NCBI RefSeq assembly: GCF_000756665.1
Contig: NZ_ARXV01000005.1
Coordinates: 186,001 to 250,000 of the forward strand
Direction of reading: 5' to 3'
Source: Alcanivorax nanhaiticus
Lineage (GTDB): Bacteria > Pseudomonadota > Gammaproteobacteria > Pseudomonadales > Alcanivoracaceae
Length of the DNA stretch: 64,000 bases
Positions 1 to 10,238 of this stretch are shown piece by piece (the first letter of the stretch is position 1; every line of letters begins with the position of its first letter). The notes below the pieces were generated by a model. It saw only the letters and a list, made by a program, of their open reading frames with translations, was not told the DNA's origin and did not search any database. The translations under genes were made by a program, and so were the position numbers.

Positions 1-93
1 ATAGGGTTTTTCCTTTGTTTTTAAAGGCACAGGCTGCCCGACCAGCATACCCTGTCAAGTTTTATAGGGTTTTTCCTTTGTTTTTAAAGGCAC
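1..93. repeat. 30-bp direct repeat pair in an intergenic composite
   Basis: A 30-nt sequence at 1-30 (beginning ATAGGGTTTTTCC, ending AAAGGCAC) recurs without mismatch at 64-93. The second copy runs straight into the GC-rich hairpin at 94-124. A diverged version of the same order of blocks (GCCCGACC, CCTGTCAAGT, a T-rich stretch, then the GGCCGCG hairpin) is seen at 28239-28331, so this is one type of composite intergenic unit. Its left end lies outside the window. Confidence 0.75.
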
Positions 94-124
94 GAGGCCG
101 CGTCCAACCTCTGGGCGCGGCCTC
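94..124. terminator. GC-rich hairpin, probable bidirectional terminator
   Basis: GAGGCCGCG at 94-102 pairs with CGCGGCCTC at 116-124 across a 13-nt loop. It lies downstream of cpdA on the minus strand, where the T-rich blocks at 64-90 are A-rich rather than T-rich. A hairpin of the same core occurs at 6.1, 28.3 and 49.6 kb, always inside the heptad-arm repeat units. Confidence 0.6.
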
Positions 125-144
125 TATCCTGTCAGATCACATAA

Positions 145-194
145 CGCGCGAACGCGCCGCTATTAACTGTTCACTGTTAACTATTAACTGCTCT
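145..194. repeat. Heptad-type repeat arm abutting the cpdA stop codon
   Basis: The stretch reads CGCGCCGCTATTAACTG followed by TTCACTGTTAACTATTAACTG, a run of AACAGTG/AGTTAAT-like units on the minus strand with about 7-bp period. It begins immediately after the cpdA stop codon at 195-197. The partner arm expected on the other side of the hairpin at 94-124 would lie left of the window. Same class as the arms at 6.0, 28.2 and 49.5 kb. Confidence 0.6.
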
Positions 195-1001
195 TCAGTA
201 GCCTTTGACGCTGAAATCCACCTCAAAGGTGATCCCTTCCACGCGGCTGACGCCGGTGTCGATACGACCATCTGCATGAAGATCAAGCCAGCGATAGCCA
301 GGGTTGGTATCGTCGACGGCAAAGTCTTCGCTGTGGGGTTTGAACTGCACGCAGGTACTGGGCACCGCCAGCATGCGCACCCCTTTGCGGACCTCATCAT
401 ATTCCTGATGCACATGGCCCCAGATGATGGCGCGTACACGAGGGTGCTGATCGATCACGTCAAAAAACTTGTCGGCGCTACCCACCACCTGAGTATCCAG
501 CCAGGCACACCCCATTGGAACCGGATGGTGGTGCAGGCACACCATCAGGTGTTCACCGTTGGCGTTACGCAAGGCATTGTCGAGGAATTTCAGATCTTCA
601 TCGAAAAGCTCGCCGGGCACTTCACCGGGGATAGTGGAATCCAGCATGACAACCGTCCAGTTGCCCACTTCAAGCACACAGGGGCTCATGCGTTCACGCT
701 GGGCATGAAGCGCTTCCAGCATCGGCGCTGGCTTGTCGTGATTGCCTTCCAACCAGTAGACCGGCGCACTGAAATCGCTCAGCGCCTTATCCAGCCGCTG
801 ATAGGACTCAAAGGAAGCATCCTGGGACAAATCCCCGGTCGCCAGGATGAGATCCGGATTAGGCTGCTCCTTGCGGATCAACTCCAGAACCTTATCCAGG
901 CTGAACTGGGTATTGAGGCCCAACAGCTTGCCGCTTTCATCGGCAAACAAGTGGCAGTCCGATAACTGCACAATTCGAAGGGGCTGCAACTGCTGCGTCA
1001 A
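195..1001 (-). CDS. cpdA: 3',5'-cyclic AMP phosphodiesterase CpdA
   Basis: Metallophosphoesterase that hydrolyses cAMP to AMP in the cytoplasm and so tunes CRP signalling. The five metal-ligand blocks are all visible in order: SDCHLF, GDLSQD, GNHDKP, HHHP and GHVHQE. The reading frame is open up to 1064, but I place the start at a TTG at 999-1001 (protein MTQQLQPLRIVQLSD..., 268 residues). It is preceded by a GGGAGTGGGG purine stretch, and the upstream 21 codons run up to the edge of a 266-bp repeat element. The order nudF, yqiB-like, cpdA matches the enterobacterial arrangement, but here the repeat element separates cpdA from the first two. The stop codon abuts a heptad repeat arm. Function is secure from motifs and context; the start is less so. 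Confidence 0.9.
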   Translation of the reverse strand: MTQQLQPLRIVQLSDCHLFADESGKLLGLNTQFSLDKVLELIRKEQPNPDLILATGDLSQDASFESYQRLDKALSDFSAPVYWLEGNHDKPAPMLEALHAQRERMSPCVLEVGNWTVVMLDSTIPGEVPGELFDEDLKFLDNALRNANGEHLMVCLHHHPVPMGCAWLDTQVVGSADKFFDVIDQHPRVRAIIWGHVHQEYDEVRKGVRMLAVPSTCVQFKPHSEDFAVDDTNPGYRWLDLHADGRIDTGVSRVEGITFEVDFSVKGY

Positions 1002-1064
1002 ATCCCCACTCCCGTGACCATTCTCTTTTACGTTCCCTTTGACTGGGGAGGCCAACCCTCCCAA

Positions 1065-1330
1065 GGGAGCCTCTGAGCAGTGATTTGCTTACTCAGCGTG
1101 GCCTGAAGCGTGCATCTGCTGTGCCTTGTCTCGATGGTCAGGGTGGTTCCCTTTCGGAGAGGCAAGGCACAGCAGATGTGCGCTTCAGGCCGCGCCCTCC
1201 GGGTCTTCCAGGCTGACCCGCACTCGTTGTTGCACTTTCTCGACAGGCAACCAGCATGCCTTCAAAAGCGCGCCTAGATTGCGGGCCAGCCTGAAAGACT
1301 GAGCAAGCAAATCACTGCTCAGAGGCTCCC
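1065..1330. mobile_element. 266-bp MITE-like element, copy A
   Basis: The ends form a perfect 26-bp terminal inverted repeat (1065-1090 and 1305-1330, beginning GGGAGCCTCTGAGCAG). The interior contains two more large imperfect hairpins: CTGAAGCG...GCATCTGCTGTGCC near 1105-1130 against GGCACAGCAGATG near 1168-1190, and GTCTTCCAGGCTGACCCGCA near 1203-1222 against TGCGGGCCAGCCTGAAAGAC near 1277-1297. No protein could be encoded. An inverted, diverged copy of identical length is at 17580-17845. I see no clear target duplication. The rest of the gene-free stretch, 1331-1489, shows nothing I can identify. Confidence 0.8.
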
Positions 1331-1489
1331 CGGCGTCCCCGTCACGCCTTCAGGCCTTTTCCCGACCCTTACCTTCATCTTATAACCAAGATGATGTCAC
1401 ATTTCTAGGTGACAGCGTCCAGACCCTGAAATGGTTACCAATTCTCCACAATTGATACTCTCGGCGCTTGCCCAATAGCACAATCCATG

Positions 1490-1944
1490 TCAGTCACCAG
1501 AAACCTGCCGGCGCCAACTCATACCCGCATCCCGGCCATGATCGTGAACATGACGAAGCCATTCAGCCAGAAACCGGTTCCATTGCGCCTTTTCGTCACG
1601 CTGATGCATGTGCCTGTTCGGGTAGCCATAACGGGCATTCACTTTCCGGAACGGCCGCGCCTCGGTGACTTCGGCCAAGCGAGCATCGTGATAAAGACGC
1701 ACCGTCAGACGCGATGCTGGTAGCACCGCCAGCAACTCCTGATCTTCCAGCCGCACGGTGGTGGTATACGGTGAACGCTCCAATACGCGCAGATACAAGG
1801 TATGGGGGTGATGCTCATGACCCAGCTCAACCGCCAGACTATCGCTATCACCCAGCGCCTTCATCAAAGGCATCATGCGCGCATAGTTTTCCTCGCACTG
1901 CGTCATCAGCGCGCGAAAATCCAGACGATAACGCCCGCGGCGCG

Positions 1945-1948
<4 letters not shown>
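1490..1948 (-). CDS. DUF1249 family protein, YqiB-like
   Basis: A 152-residue cytoplasmic protein of the DUF1249 (YqiB) family, function unknown. The family is recognised from the overall pattern (YRLDFRALMTQCEENYARM near the N terminus, YPNRHMHQRDEKAQWNRFLAEWL near the C terminus) and from its position between nudF and cpdA, where E. coli also carries yqiB. The frame opens at a TTG at 1960, but a GTG at 1948 overlaps the nudF TGA as GTGA and is preceded by GGGGAG, so translational coupling from nudF favours GTG. No catalytic motif is apparent. Confidence 0.8.
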
Positions 1949-4474
<2,526 letters not shown>

Positions 4475-4582
4475 TTAGGTATAGAAAGAGGAATGGCGGA
4501 CACTATACGCCAGCGTCTATTGGCCAAACAACCGCATTCCCGGCCCGAAAAAGCCACTATTAATTTCTAAACCAGCCAGTAC

Positions 4583-4588
4583 TATAAT
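4583..4588 (+). promoter_or_regulatory. Possible -10 element of tolC
   Basis: TATAAT lies 33 nt before the tolC start in the short divergent region between thiC and tolC. No good -35 hexamer is seen 16-18 nt upstream, so an activator or an alternative promoter may be used. Confidence 0.35.
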
Positions 4589-4620
4589 TGGCTGACTACG
4601 ACAGGAAAGAGTGCACCAGA

Positions 4621-6036
4621 ATGAAGCGCAGCCCCAGCAAGACCCTAGTATTCATGCTGACCGCCCTGGCCAGCTCCGCCAACGCCGCCGACCTGGTCGA
4701 TGTGGCCAACGCCGCCTGGAGCTATGACGGCACCTGGCGCGCCGCGCGCATGAACTGGAACGCAGACCAGCAGCTGCTTGTGCAAGGCCGCGCAGCGCTC
4801 TTCCCGAACGTCACGGCCAGCTATGGTCGTTACGACAACGAGCAGGAAATCGAAGACATTAACTTCGACCAGAACTACGGCAGTGAAGTCAGCACCTTTA
4901 CCCTGACCCAACCCCTGTTTCGCGTAGATGCCTGGTACGGCTACAAGGAAGCGAAATCCAGCACTGATATTGCGCAGGCCAATTTCGAGCAGGCGCGACA
5001 GGATTTTGTGTTGCGTGTGGCCCAGGGCTACTTTGGTGTGCTGCGAGCCTGGGATACCTGGGTATCCGCCAAGGCCGAAGAGAAAGCCATTGGCCGCCAG
5101 CTGGAGCAAACCCAGGAACGTTTCGATGTGGGCCTGGTCCCCGCCACCGACGTAGAAGAAGCACAGGCCACCTACGATTTGACCCAGGTGAATCTGATTG
5201 TGGCTCGCCAGCAATACGAGATTGCCCGCGACCAGCTGGAAACCCTGACAGGCCAACAGTGGGAAACCCTGTCGGAACTGCAGGACGAGCTCCCCATGGA
5301 AGGCCCGCAACCTGCCGCCATGGATGACTGGATCGAGAAAGCCAAATCAGAAAATCCCCAGGTTCGCGCAGCTCGTTACAATACTGAGCTGACCGAGAAC
5401 ACTGCCAAGCGCCAGCTCGGCACCATGATGCCGCAGGTACAACTGGTCGCTCAGTACCAGCACACCCACCTGTCCCCGGATGAAGATCCGGCGCTGACAG
5501 GGGCCCCGGGAAGCTCCCTGTATGACACCCAGAACAGACAGATCGGCATCGAAGTCAGCATGCCCCTGTTCCAGGGTGGTGGCCTGAACAGCCGCCGCAA
5601 GGAAGCCTACCTGCGCGCCGATGCGGCAACCTACCAATACGATCAGACCCTGCGCAATGCGGTGCAACAGACCCGTAACGCCTACCGTACGGTGGAAGCC
5701 GATGCCCTGCGCATCAAGGCTCGTGAGCAAGCCATCCGCTCCACCCGCTCCGCTCTGGACGCCACCCAGTCCGGTTACGAAGTGGGTACCCGTAACGTGG
5801 TAGACGTACTCAACGCCCAGCGCGCCCTGTTCGCCGCGGAGCGGGATTACGCCAACGCCCGCTACGATTACATTGTCGACTCCCTGACCCTGAAGTCCGC
5901 TACCGGTGACCTGCAGCAGGGCGACCTGGCCGCCGTCAACCAGTGGCTTTCCCCCACCGAAACCCTGAACCTCTATGCGCCAGACCTGGAAGGCAAGAGT
6001 GAAGAGATGATGGAAGAAAATTCAGTTAACAATTAA
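4621..6036 (+). CDS. tolC: TolC family outer-membrane channel protein
   Basis: Outer-membrane trimeric duct used by type I secretion systems and tripartite efflux pumps. 471 residues from the ATG at 4621 (AGGAAAGAG upstream), with a signal peptide ending near SSANAADL. The two OEP repeats are visible, with typical TolC wording such as LRVAQGYFGVLRAWD, ERFDVGLVPATDVEEAQATYD and, in the second half, GYEVGTRNVVDVLNAQR. The last codons (ENSVNN, stop) are encoded by the beginning of a heptad repeat arm. Monocistronic; divergent from thiC and convergent with waaA. Its partner inner-membrane proteins are not adjacent, as is usual for a shared TolC. Confidence 0.93.
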   Translation: MKRSPSKTLVFMLTALASSANAADLVDVANAAWSYDGTWRAARMNWNADQQLLVQGRAALFPNVTASYGRYDNEQEIEDINFDQNYGSEVSTFTLTQPLFRVDAWYGYKEAKSSTDIAQANFEQARQDFVLRVAQGYFGVLRAWDTWVSAKAEEKAIGRQLEQTQERFDVGLVPATDVEEAQATYDLTQVNLIVARQQYEIARDQLETLTGQQWETLSELQDELPMEGPQPAAMDDWIEKAKSENPQVRAARYNTELTENTAKRQLGTMMPQVQLVAQYQHTHLSPDEDPALTGAPGSSLYDTQNRQIGIEVSMPLFQGGGLNSRRKEAYLRADAATYQYDQTLRNAVQQTRNAYRTVEADALRIKAREQAIRSTRSALDATQSGYEVGTRNVVDVLNAQRALFAAERDYANARYDYIVDSLTLKSATGDLQQGDLAAVNQWLSPTETLNLYAPDLEGKSEEMMEENSVNN

Positions 6037-6286
6037 TAATGAATAGTGCGCGTAAAGCGCCAGAGTTGACTGAACGCAAAGAGGCCGCGCCCGGACACCG
6101 GGTGCGGCCTCTTGCTTTGGGGGAAAAGCGAGTTTCGAGTGACGAGTTTCGAAGGACAAACCCCTTCCTGTCGCAGCTATCTGCCCATGGAAATACCCAC
6201 CAACCCTATAAGCGCGGCCCAGCACCTCGCAGAGCCCGACCACCCCAACCCGCGCACTGTTAACTATTCACTGTTAACTGTTCACT
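6021..6286. repeat. Heptad-arm palindromic unit between tolC and waaA
   Basis: Left arm 6021-6052 (TTCAGTTAACAATTAATAATG then AATAGTGCGCG) is inverted-complementary to the right arm 6251-6286 (CGCGCACTGTTAACTATTC...). Both arms run into the coding ends: the left supplies the tolC stop and the right supplies the last seven codons and stop of waaA. Between them lie the terminator hairpin at 6076-6120 and a stretch at 6129-6156 with GAGTTTCGAGTGACGAG heptads. Confidence 0.75.
6076..6120. terminator. Bidirectional terminator between tolC and waaA
   Basis: A long stem: GCAAAGAGGCCGCGCCCGG at 6076-6094 pairs with CCGGGTGCGGCCTCTTGC at 6098-6115 with a 3-nt loop. It is placed to end both convergent transcripts. 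The T-run is short (CTTTGG), so rho-independent strength is uncertain. Confidence 0.7.
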
Positions 6287-7528
6287 AATCAAACCAAGCC
6301 CTTTCTCAAGCGCCCCCCGGTTCGCCTCAACCACCGCCGCCGCCGCCTGCCCCTGTCGACGGCAACGCTCAGCATCATCGAACAGCGCCAGCAGAGTAGT
6401 AGCCAGCTCCCGTTCATTGTTGACCACCGACAGCCCGCCGGCATCATCCAGCAGCTGCGAAATGGCGGTGAAGTTGTGCAGATGTGGCCCGGTGAGAACC
6501 GGCTTTTCCCAGGCGGCAGGTTCGAGCAGATTATGCCCACCCACCGGCACCAGGGAACCGCCCACAAAGGCCACATCCGCCGTGCCGAACAGCATCAGCA
6601 ATTCTCCCATGGTGTCGGCCAGATAAACCTGCACCTCCGCCGGGGATTCATCTGCACTGCGTCGGGCCAGGCTCAAGCCCTTGCCGCGAATCTGTGCGGC
6701 CACATCATTGAACCGTTCCGGGTGACGAGGCACCAGCACCAGCAAGGTATCCGGATGGCTACCCAGCACCTGTTGATGAGCCGCCAGCACCGGCTCGTCT
6801 TCACCGGGATGGGTACTTGCCGCGATCCAGACCCGACGCTCGCCCATCTGTGCCCGCAGCGCGGCCGAGCTGTCACGCAATGCAGCATCCAGCGTCATAT
6901 CAAACTTCACACTGCCGATGGCATGCACTCGTTCCGGCCATGCCCCCAACGCCACATAGCGCTCTGCTTCCACCGCCGTCTGCACCGCCAACGCATCGAA
7001 CTGCGCCATCATTGGCCGAACCAGACGCGGCAACTTGCCGTAGCCCCGATAACTTTTTTCGGACAAGCGCCCATTCATCAGCATCAGTTTCGCGCCATGG
7101 CGCTTCACTGCCGCACACAGGTTCGGCCACAGCTCGGTTTCCAATACCACCACCAGCTGCGGATCAAATGCTTTCATGAAACGATTCAGCGCACCCGGAA
7201 CCTCCCAAGGGCAATACACATGGCTCACCCGATCACCAAACAGGGCCTTTACCCGTTCAGAGCCTGTGGGCGTCGTGGTGGTCACCAGCAAGGGCGTATC
7301 CGGATGATCCGCCAGCAACCGTTCTATCAGGGGCGCCGCGGCAAGGGTTTCGCCTACGGATACCGCATGTACCCAGAGGCTGTTCTTCAACGTGCCGGGG
7401 CGATACCCCCACGCCATGCGCTGAGCCCAGCGTTGACGATAGGCTGGAGCCTTGCGGCCACGCAGCCACAAGCGCAGGAACAAAAACGGCAGGAGCAGAT
7501 ACCAGAGGGCAGAGTAAAAGGTACGCAT
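6260..7528 (-). CDS. waaA: 3-deoxy-D-manno-octulosonic acid transferase WaaA (KdtA)
   Basis: Inner-membrane-associated glycosyltransferase that adds Kdo from CMP-Kdo to lipid IV-A, the first step of lipopolysaccharide core assembly. An N-terminal membrane anchor (SALWYLLLPFLFLRLW) is followed by family signatures RGRKAPAYRQRWAQR, HAVSVGETLAAAPL, TTTTPTGSERV, LETELWPNL, NGRLSEKSYRGY and GGSLVPVGGHNLLEPAAW. The start at 7528 (MRTFYSALWYLL) matches the usual N terminus; an in-frame ATG at 7549 would add seven residues. The last residues (SEQLTVNS) are encoded by a heptad repeat arm that also supplies the stop, so the repeat appears to have replaced the native C terminus. Confidence 0.95.
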   Translation of the reverse strand: MRTFYSALWYLLLPFLFLRLWLRGRKAPAYRQRWAQRMAWGYRPGTLKNSLWVHAVSVGETLAAAPLIERLLADHPDTPLLVTTTTPTGSERVKALFGDRVSHVYCPWEVPGALNRFMKAFDPQLVVVLETELWPNLCAAVKRHGAKLMLMNGRLSEKSYRGYGKLPRLVRPMMAQFDALAVQTAVEAERYVALGAWPERVHAIGSVKFDMTLDAALRDSSAALRAQMGERRVWIAASTHPGEDEPVLAAHQQVLGSHPDTLLVLVPRHPERFNDVAAQIRGKGLSLARRSADESPAEVQVYLADTMGELLMLFGTADVAFVGGSLVPVGGHNLLEPAAWEKPVLTGPHLHNFTAISQLLDDAGGLSVVNNERELATTLLALFDDAERCRRQGQAAAAVVEANRGALEKGLGLISEQLTVNS

Positions 7529-7579
7529 AGGGCTTCTTGTGTCTGACATTGGACGCCGGACGTCTGCCGCCCGACCCGT

Positions 7580-7593
7580 CTATGCTAGCATAG
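7580..7593. promoter_or_regulatory. 14-bp perfect palindrome between divergent genes
   Basis: CTATGCTAGCATAG is perfectly self-complementary. It lies between the waaA start at 7528 and the oxidoreductase start at 7619. Each strand reads TATGCT, a fair -10 hexamer, so the site could be two overlapping divergent -10 elements or an operator. Confidence 0.45.
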
Positions 7594-7618
7594 CCGCACA
7601 GATCAACGATGGTGTTCC

Positions 7619-8815
7619 ATGAGCAACCCAACGCTAAAACCCGATGTACTGATTTTTGGTGGCGGTATCGCCGGCCTGTGGCTGATCAACCGCCTGAATG
7701 CAGCGGGCTACCAGTGCCTGTTGCTGGAAACGGCCTCCCTTGGCGGCGATCAGACTCTGGCCAGCCAAGGCATTATTCATGGCGGCCTCAAGTACGCCTT
7801 GAGCGGCAGCCTGTCCAGCGAGTCGGAATCCATTGCCGCCATGCCGGACCGCTGGCGCGCCGCCATGGCAGGCGACGACCCGGTGGATCTGCGCAACCTG
7901 AAAGTCCTTAGCGACACCCAGCACATGTGGTCCAGTGGCTCCGTGGCCTCACGAATGACCAACTTCTTTGCCAGCAAGATGCTGCGCGGCCGCATCGAAA
8001 AACTGAAGCGCGACGCCTTCCCCGCTGCACTGGCCGACAAAGCCTTCAAGGGTAACGTCTACAAACTGGACGATCTGGTCATTAATACCGAATCGCTGAT
8101 TGAGACCTTGAGCGCACCAGTCCGTGAGCGCCTGCTGGCGTTTGATCCAGAACGCGACACGCTGGAATGGAACGATGACGGCCTCGCCAGCGCCACCGTT
8201 AACGGCATTCACATTGAGCCCGGCCTGACGGTACTGGCCGCAGGCAACGGCAACCCCGCACTGCTGGAAGCCGCACATCGTGCCCATCTGCTGGAAGACG
8301 AACACAGCCAGCTACGACCGTTGAAAATGCTGCTGGTCAAACATGACCTGGGGCATCGCCTCTACGCGCACTGCGTTGGCACCAGCAACAAACCTGTGCT
8401 CACCGTTACCACCCATGATTGCCCCGACGGCAAAGTGGTCTGGTATCTCGGCGGCGATCTGGCCGAACAGGGTGTGGAGCGCAGCGACGAGGAGCAGCTG
8501 GCCGCGGGACGGGCAGAACTGGACAAATTGTTCCCCTGGCTGGATTTCAGCAAGGCACAACTGGCAACCCTCGATGTGGTACGGGCCGAACCCAAACAGC
8601 AAAGCCTGGTAAAACCGGATAACGCCTACGCACGCCGGGACAAAAACCTGATCATCACCTGGCCAACCAAACTGACGCTGGCCCCGGATCTCGGAGACAG
8701 GGTGATGGCACTGATCGAAGAAAGCGGATTGCAGCCGGGCGAAGCGATGACACTACCTGAAGAACTGAAACAGGCGCCCATGGGCGTGCCGTACTGGCAT
8801 CGGTGTTTTGATTAA
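7619..8815 (+). CDS. FAD-dependent oxidoreductase, DAO/GlpD-like
   Basis: 398-residue flavoprotein. The N terminus is a dinucleotide-binding fold (VLIFGGGIAGLWLINRLNAAG, then an acidic LLLE end of the second strand), followed by SQGIIHGGLKYAL, which resembles the glycerol-3-phosphate dehydrogenase and D-amino-acid oxidase superfamily. No membrane segment or signal peptide is seen. The substrate cannot be told from the sequence. The ribosome-binding site is weak. It is divergent from waaA and separated from the next gene by a heptad-arm unit, so it is probably transcribed alone. Confidence 0.75.
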   Translation: MSNPTLKPDVLIFGGGIAGLWLINRLNAAGYQCLLLETASLGGDQTLASQGIIHGGLKYALSGSLSSESESIAAMPDRWRAAMAGDDPVDLRNLKVLSDTQHMWSSGSVASRMTNFFASKMLRGRIEKLKRDAFPAALADKAFKGNVYKLDDLVINTESLIETLSAPVRERLLAFDPERDTLEWNDDGLASATVNGIHIEPGLTVLAAGNGNPALLEAAHRAHLLEDEHSQLRPLKMLLVKHDLGHRLYAHCVGTSNKPVLTVTTHDCPDGKVVWYLGGDLAEQGVERSDEEQLAAGRAELDKLFPWLDFSKAQLATLDVVRAEPKQQSLVKPDNAYARRDKNLIITWPTKLTLAPDLGDRVMALIEESGLQPGEAMTLPEELKQAPMGVPYWHRCFD

Positions 8816-8820
8816 CGCAT

Positions 8821-8983
8821 AAGAGGCAAGCTTCAAGTTTCAAGCTCCAACACGAGGCGGTTCATTGTGTGAACTGAAAGGCTTTTGCTCCGCGCTGGCC
8901 GTTAACGGTGGTTCGCGGGCACAGGCCTTACCGAATCAAAAGACCTTGCCCGCGCCTTGAAACTTGTTACTTGCAACTTGCTG
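8821..8983. repeat. Heptad-arm palindromic unit, AGTTTCA type
   Basis: Left arm 8821-8850 contains GCAAGCTTCAAGTTTCAAGC; right arm 8957-8983 contains TTGAAACTTGTTACTTGCAAC, its inverse. An inner stem GCGGGCA (near 8917) with TGCCCGC (near 8947) forms the core. It fills most of the 194-bp gap between the oxidoreductase and the aldo/keto reductase. The same arm type recurs at 23.0-23.2 kb. Confidence 0.7.
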
Positions 8984-9009
8984 CCCAGCAATCATCACGA
9001 GGAGTTTCC

Positions 9010-9798
9010 ATGTCTTTCATGCGCCCACTGGGCAACACCGGTTTGACCGTCAGCGCCCTCGGCCTTGGCACGGTAAAGATTGGCCGCGACAAGGGCGTAA
9101 AGTACCCCAACGGCTTCACCATTCCCGATGACCGCGCGGTTACCGAACTGCTCGCACAGGCGCTTGACCTGGGCATCAATTTGATCGATACCGCCCCCGC
9201 CTATGGTCACAGCGAAGTCCGCCTGGGCAAATTGATGTCCGCACGCCAGGACTGGATCATCGTCACCAAGGTTGGCGAAGAGTTTGATAATGACAGTGGC
9301 GAAAGCCGGTTCGACTTCACTCCCGAACATGTGCGCACCTCAGTGGAACGCAGCCTGCAAAGATTGAATACCGACTACCTTGACTGTGTATTGGTGCATT
9401 CCGACGGCAACGATCTGGACATCATCTCGCAGGGCACGCTGGAAGCCCTTAATGAGCTAAAAAAAGCGGGGCTGATTCGCGCCACCGGCATGTCGACCAA
9501 GACCGTGGAAGGCGGCATCGCCACCCTCCAGCAGGCGGACATGGCGATGGTGACTTACAACCTCCAGCATCATGAAGAAGTACCGGTGATCGAACATGCG
9601 GCATCACACTCGAAGGGCATCCTGATCAAGAAAGCTTTCGCCAGCGGCCACCTGGCCGGTGACATTGCCGACCCGGTACAGGAAAGTCTGAACCAGATCC
9701 TTGGCACCGCCGGCGTTGGCAGTATTATTGCTGGCACCATCAATCCAAAACACTTGCAGGAAAATGTGGCCAAAGCCCGCATCGCCTGCGGCGAATAA
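9010..9798 (+). CDS. Aldo/keto reductase
   Basis: 262-residue NAD(P)H-dependent oxidoreductase of the AKR superfamily, acting on an unidentified carbonyl compound. The catalytic tetrad is visible: Asp and Tyr in LIDTAPAYGHSE, Lys in IIVTKVGEE and His in CVLVHSDG. The C-terminal cofactor region reads GTAGVGSIIAGTINPKHLQENV. The start at 9010 follows GAGGAG; upstream codons in the frame fall in the repeat. A small exported-protein gene starts 16 bp downstream, so the two are probably cotranscribed. Confidence 0.88.
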   Translation: MSFMRPLGNTGLTVSALGLGTVKIGRDKGVKYPNGFTIPDDRAVTELLAQALDLGINLIDTAPAYGHSEVRLGKLMSARQDWIIVTKVGEEFDNDSGESRFDFTPEHVRTSVERSLQRLNTDYLDCVLVHSDGNDLDIISQGTLEALNELKKAGLIRATGMSTKTVEGGIATLQQADMAMVTYNLQHHEEVPVIEHAASHSKGILIKKAFASGHLAGDIADPVQESLNQILGTAGVGSIIAGTINPKHLQENVAKARIACGE

Positions 9799-9814
9799 CA
9801 ACACAGGAAACTCC

Positions 9815-10150
9815 ATGCGCCTCCTTATTGCTACCGCATTGATCCTTAGCGCCTCCTTCGCTCAAGCCGACAAGGTTCTGATACTCCGGGATGCCCCGAA
9901 AGACTGCGAGGAGAAAGGCGAAGTCAGCATCACCACCGGCGGCCCGGTACAGGGCATGCTGTTCAGTGATGCCTGGATCAACAACAACGCCACCAAGAAG
10001 ATCAAGAAAGCTATCAAAAAGGCTGACGGCAATGTCGGCACGATCAAAGATCGGCGCGAGTTCATGATGGAAAGTCAGTTTCGTGGCCTGGAGCGTATTG
10101 AGCTGGATGCGTGGGCGTGGAAGTGCGAGAAGAAAGACAGTAGCGAGTAA
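9815..10150 (+). CDS. Small exported protein of unknown function
   Basis: 111 residues with a clear signal peptide (MRLLIATALILSASFAQA) and a mature part of about 90 residues containing two cysteines. The pattern near the start of the mature part (ILRDAPKDCEEKGEVS) resembles periplasmic DUF4156-type proteins, but I would not assign the family firmly. AGGAAA lies upstream of the ATG. The final codons, for SSE and stop, are encoded by the first heptads of the repeat at 10139-10231. Function unknown. Confidence 0.7.
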   Translation: MRLLIATALILSASFAQADKVLILRDAPKDCEEKGEVSITTGGPVQGMLFSDAWINNNATKKIKKAIKKADGNVGTIKDRREFMMESQFRGLERIELDAWAWKCEKKDSSE

Positions 10151-10231
10151 CGAGTTGCGAGTGCCGAAAACCAAAACCGGAAAGCGATTACTTTTGATCT
10201 TCGCAACTCGTTACTCGCTTCTCGCTACTCG
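10139..10231. repeat. Heptad-arm palindromic unit, AGTAACG type
   Basis: Left arm 10139-10168 reads AGTAGCG, AGTAACG, AGTTGCG, AGTGCCG as four consecutive 7-mers. Right arm 10200-10231 is the inverse (TCGCAACTCGTTACTCGC, then TTCTCGCTACTCG). The unit occupies almost the whole gap between two convergent genes and overlaps the end of the upstream gene. Confidence 0.8.
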
Positions 10232-10238
10232 TCCCGGA

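Noticed and set aside
15..965. 316-codon plus-strand frame covering cpdA
   Set aside because: Antisense to cpdA, whose metallophosphoesterase motifs are complete.
1065..1330. Insertion sequence with a transposase
   Set aside because: Too short and without any coding frame; kept as a non-autonomous element.
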